From: an uncultured Bacteroidales bacterium
GTDB taxonomy: Bacteria; Bacteroidota; Bacteroidia; Bacteroidales; Bacteroidaceae
NCBI GenBank assembly: GCA_945871755.1
Contig: CAMBWV010000039.1
Span: 1-7,508 of the forward strand
Reading direction: 5' to 3'
Length of the DNA: 7,508 nt
Shown here: positions 5,433 to 7,508 of the stretch, piece by piece
How the letters are laid out: each line of letters opens with the position of its first letter
Numbering within the stretch: the stretch's first letter is position 1
Position numbers and translations under genes: made by a program
The notes under the pieces: model-generated
Told to the model about the DNA's origin: nothing
What the model saw: the letters and a program-made list of their open reading frames with translations, nothing else
Database searches by the model: none

Positions 5433-5717
5433 TTATTTCTTATCGCACTTCTTCTGGCATTGCTTTTCGCATTTCTTTTCGCATTTCTTTTCGCACTTCT
5501 TCTCGCACTTCTTGTCGCACTTCTTGTCCTTGGCGCATTTGCCGTCCATGGTGCAAGTCTTGCCGTCCTTCTTGCAGCACTTCTTGCCGTCTTTCTTGCA
5601 TTCCTTCTTGCATTCTTTCTTGTCGCCACACTTACCTTCGCACTTCTTCTGAGGCGTCTGTGCGTTCATGGAGAGGCAGAAAAGGGCGGTAGCTGCGATG
5701 AGCATCATTTTCTTCAT
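5433..5717 (-). CDS. Small exported Cys/Lys-repeat protein
   Basis: The 94-residue protein opens with a signal peptide (1-20, MKKMMLIAATALFCLSMNAQ; cleavage near Ala19/Gln20). The mature part (about 74 residues) contains 15 Cys and 31 Lys, with the rest mainly Glu, Asp, Gly and Gln, and no His or aromatic residue. Cys positions are 26, 30, 36, 40, 47, 48, 55, 61, then every fourth residue from 67 to 91 in the pattern C-E-K-K. A secreted metal-binding (metallothionein-like) or polycationic role is suggested by composition only; I do not recognise a family. The frame is real on several counts: signal peptide, a promoter at 5769-5799, a terminator 20 bp after the stop and the repeat in phase with codons. 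The Lys-rich, Cys-rich make-up stands out from all its neighbours. Confidence 0.85.
   Translation of the reverse strand: MKKMMLIAATALFCLSMNAQTPQKKCEGKCGDKKECKKECKKDGKKCCKKDGKTCTMDGKCAKDKKCDKKCEKKCEKKCEKKCEKQCQKKCDKK
5436..5519 (-). repeat. 12-bp tandem repeat inside the Cys/Lys-rich gene
   Basis: The DNA coding residues 67-94 is seven imperfect 12-bp units (on plus, TCTTTTCGCATT and variants), each giving one C-x-K-K or C-x-K-Q block. Some units are identical and others differ at one or two bases. Copy number could change in steps of four residues without breaking the frame. Confidence 0.85.
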
Positions 5718-5768
5718 AATCTGAATGTTTTAGGGGTTAAACTTGAGTTGCGTTGTCAAGACGCTTGG

Positions 5769-5799
5769 CAAAGGTAGGGATTTTCTGGCAGAAAGCAAG
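5769..5799 (-). promoter_or_regulatory. Promoter of the Cys/Lys-rich protein gene
   Basis: On the minus strand CTTG (5796-5799) is followed after 19 bp by TACCTTTG (5769-5776) and a C, a good match to the TTTG/TAnnTTTG promoter. Transcription from about 5763 gives a leader of about 45 nt before the ATG at 5717. Confidence 0.65.
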
Positions 5800-5899
5800 A
5801 AGAGTAAACCGAAATTAACGTTCCTGCCATGCCTTTCAAGCATTATTAGGAACGCGGAACGGGAGGTGCTTGCCTGGTGGGCATACCTTATTATATATA

Positions 5900-5990
5900 T
5901 AGGTGTGGGGAGGGTAGTTGGACAGGCGCAGGGGGGGCTGTTGGATAGGCGTGGGGATTCGCTGCCTTGTCTGAAGCCTTGCCTGAAACC
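5900..5990. repeat. Cluster of short direct repeats in a G-rich intergenic stretch
   Basis: TTGGACAGGCG (5918-5928) and TTGGATAGGCG (5941-5951) are near copies; TTGGATAGGC also occurs at 21-30 at the window start. GCCTTGTCTGAA (5964-5975) and GCCTTGCCTGAA (5976-5987) form a 12-bp tandem pair that runs into TGAAACC, the reverse complement of GGTTTCA in the hairpin array. Runs of four to seven G occur at 5907-5957. No gene is supported in 5777-6050; minus-strand frames there overlap the promoters and look like no protein. Confidence 0.55.
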
Positions 5991-6053
5991 CGCTTTTGGG
6001 AAAAATATCAGAAGAAACCGCACAAAAAGGCCGATAGTGCGTAAAGTTTTTAC

Positions 6054-6061
6054 TACCTTTG
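6054..6061 (+). promoter_or_regulatory. -7 box of the mmdA promoter
   Basis: TACCTTTG followed by C is a full match to the Bacteroidetes -7 box and is identical to that of the divergent Cys/Lys gene. No TTTG is seen 19-21 bp upstream. Transcription would begin at about 6067, giving a leader of about 78 nt. Confidence 0.6.
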
Positions 6062-6066
6062 CGGGG

Positions 6067-6100
6067 CAAATGGCCCTGTGGGAATATCCGTGGGCCTTTG
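6067..6100 (+). promoter_or_regulatory. Hairpin at the 5' end of the mmdA leader
   Basis: CAAA (6067-6070) and GGCCC (6072-6076) pair with GGGCC (6092-6096) and TTTG (6097-6100): 9 bp with one bulged T and a 15-nt loop, in which GGA/TCC can pair. It would sit right at the mRNA start. No T-tract follows, so it is not a terminator; it may stabilise the message or be regulatory. Confidence 0.4.
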
Positions 6101-6144
6101 GTATTCAACCCGTAACGCTAATCCAAACATTATTCAATAGCACA

Positions 6145-7508
6145 ATGAGTGAACAACTGAAGAAAATCAAACAGCTAGTCGAGCTGCGCCAAAAGGCACG
6201 CCTCGGCGGCGGCGAAAAAGCTATCGAAAAGCAACACGCAAAAGGTAAGGCAACAGCCCGCGAACGCATAGACCTGCTCCTGGACAAGGGCTCGTTTGAA
6301 GAAATGGATATGTTCAAGCTCCATCGTTGCCACGATTTCGGCATGGAGAAGAAGCACTTCCTGGGCGATGGCGTTGTGGCCGGTAGCGGTACGATCAACG
6401 GCCGCCTGGTATATGTATTCGCTCAAGACTTCACGGTCAACGGCGGTTCGCTGTCGGAAACCATGGCCGAGAAGATTTGCAAGGTGATGGACCAGTCTAT
6501 GAAGATGGGTGCTCCCTGCATCGGCCTGAACGATTCGGGCGGTGCACGTATTCAGGAAGGCGTCAATGCCTTGGCCGGTTTCGGTAACATCTTCCAGCGC
6601 AACATCGAAGCCAGTGGCGTGGTGCCCCAGATCTCGGGCATCTGCGGTCCCTGTGCTGGCGGCGCCGTATATTCGCCTGCCCTGACCGACTTCGTTGTAA
6701 TGCTTGAAGGCATCAGCTATATGTTCCTCACTGGCCCGAAGGTGGTGAAGACCGTGACGGGCGAGGACGTGACGCAGGAAGACCTGGGCGGTGCTGGCGT
6801 ACACTCGCAGAAGAGCGGTGTGTGCCATTTCGTGGCCAAGAGCGAAGAGGAATTTGCCGGCCTGATTCGCCGCCTGCTCAGCTACCTCCCCCAAAACAAC
6901 ATGGAGCGTGCACCCCGCACCGAATGCAACGACCCCATCGACCGCAAGGAGGATATGCTCAACGAGATTATTCCCGACAACCCCAATCAGGCCTACGATA
7001 TGTACAAGGTCATCGGTGCTGTGGTGGACAACGGCGAATTCCTCGAAGTGCAGCGCGACTATGCCAAGAATATCATCATCGGTTTCGCCCGCTTCAACGG
7101 CCAGAGCGTGGGCGTAGTGGCCAACCAGCCCAGCGTCTATGCTGGTGTGCTCGATTGCAACGCCAGCCGCAAGGCCGCACGCTTCGTACGCTTCTGCGAC
7201 GCCTTCAACATCCCCATCATCAGCCTCGTTGACGTGCCCGGCTTCCTCCCTGGTACGGGCCAGGAGTACAACGCCGTCATCAGCCACGGTGCTAAACTGC
7301 TCTACGCCTACGGCGAAGCCACCGTGCCCAAGGTGACCGTAACCCTGCGCAAGAGCTACGGCGGTTCGCACATCGTGATGGGCTGTAAGCAACTCAAGGC
7401 CGACCTCAACTACGCATGGCCCTCTGCCGAAATCGCCGTGATGGGTGCTAGCGGTGCCGTGGCCATCCTCAATGGCAAGGAAGCCAAAGAGCAGGAAGAC
7501 CCCAAGGC
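6145..7508 (+). CDS. mmdA: Methylmalonyl-CoA decarboxylase / acyl-CoA carboxylase carboxyltransferase subunit (3' end missing)
   Basis: This is the carboxyltransferase subunit that moves CO2 between methylmalonyl-CoA (or propionyl-CoA) and enzyme-bound biotin, in the succinate-to-propionate branch of Bacteroidales fermentation. The first 454 residues are present; the family runs to about 510-520, so some 60 are lost at the window edge. Seen are the [13 protein letters not shown]-terminus (31-42), the first crotonase-like half with [12 protein letters not shown] (128-139) and [16 protein letters not shown] (168-183), [16 protein letters not shown] (194-209), and the second half with [14 protein letters not shown] (362-375), [13 protein letters not shown] (401-413) and [15 protein letters not shown] (424-438). 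The glycine pairs form the acyl-CoA and biotin oxyanion holes. The start at 6145 ([15 protein letters not shown]) fits the family. Partner genes (biotin carrier, sodium-pump beta subunit) are expected downstream but lie outside. Sequence alone does not separate sodium-pumping decarboxylase from carboxylase use. Confidence 0.95.
   Translation, partial: MSEQLKKIKQLVELRQKARLGGGEKAIEKQHAKGKATARERIDLLLDKGSFEEMDMFKLHRCHDFGMEKKHFLGDGVVAGSGTINGRLVYVFAQDFTVNGGSLSETMAEKICKVMDQSMKMGAPCIGLNDSGGARIQEGVNALAGFGNIFQRNIEASGVVPQISGICGPCAGGAVYSPALTDFVVMLEGISYMFLTGPKVVKTVTGEDVTQEDLGGAGVHSQKSGVCHFVAKSEEEFAGLIRRLLSYLPQNNMERAPRTECNDPIDRKEDMLNEIIPDNPNQAYDMYKVIGAVVDNGEFLEVQRDYAKNIIIGFARFNGQSVGVVANQPSVYAGVLDCNASRKAARFVRFCDAFNIPIISLVDVPGFLPGTGQEYNAVISHGAKLLYAYGEATVPKVTVTLRKSYGGSHIVMGCKQLKADLNYAWPSAEIAVMGASGAVAILNGKEAKEQEDPK

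Noticed and set aside
5119..5777. Overlapping plus-strand frames across the Cys/Lys gene (Phe/Ser/His or Leu/Ala repeats)
   Set aside because: They are complements of the 12-bp repeat. The minus frame has a signal peptide, promoter and terminator; these have none and run through the terminator.
5907..5957. G-quadruplex
   Set aside because: There are four G-runs of at least three, but two loops are about 15 nt, too long for a confident call.
5730..6108. Minus-strand frames between the Cys/Lys gene and mmdA
   Set aside because: They cover both divergent promoters, have no domain, and their Pro/Ser-rich stretches come from the G-rich repeats.
6175..7392. 405-residue minus-strand open frame opposite mmdA
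   Set aside because: mmdA is unmistakable on the plus strand; the antisense product is Ala/His/Val-rich and matches nothing.

Overview
The window looks like chromosomal DNA of a Bacteroidales bacterium (Bacteroides/Prevotella-like). Two things support this. Every recognisable protein (AMP nucleosidase, stand-alone HsdR-N protein, DUF2027-Smr protein, methylmalonyl-CoA decarboxylase/acyl-CoA carboxyltransferase subunit) resembles the form I know from that order. The promoters also match the Bacteroidetes -7 box TAnnTTTG, and none of the six gene starts has a clear Shine-Dalgarno; most are preceded by A/T-rich sequence.

Layout. 1-290 is non-coding: an array of five different small hairpins joined by a constant GTTTCA, then a purine-rich 10-bp tandem repeat. 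291-1067 (-) is AMP nucleosidase. It is divergent from 1160-1621 (+), a small PD-(D/E)xK protein with the HsdR N-terminal fold; their promoters overlap face to face. 1622-2372 is a long non-coding gap holding an imperfect inverted repeat, an apparent free-standing promoter that fires straight into a terminator hairpin (candidate tiny RNA), an AT-rich stretch with spaced T-tracts, a second purine-rich repeat tract and the terminator of the next gene. 2373-3875 (-) is an exported TPR protein and 4062-5189 (-) a DUF2027-Smr protein, each with its own -7 box. 5190-5432 holds the Smr promoter, a third purine-rich tract and another terminator. 5433-5717 (-) encodes a tiny exported protein made almost only of Lys, Cys and acidic residues. 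5718-6144 is a divergent intergenic region with two promoters and scattered short repeats. 6145-7508 (+) is mmdA, cut by the window end.

The genes do not form one pathway: each appears to be its own transcription unit. AMP nucleosidase is purine salvage/AMP control. MmdA belongs to the succinate-propionate branch of fermentation. The TPR and Smr proteins are conserved but poorly defined. The unexplained content is mostly outside the main genes: the hairpin array, the promoter-hairpin unit, the three C/U-rich 3' tails of minus-strand genes, two terminators with the same GCAA-capped apex, and the Cys/Lys-repeat protein. No complete new defence or mobile system is visible.
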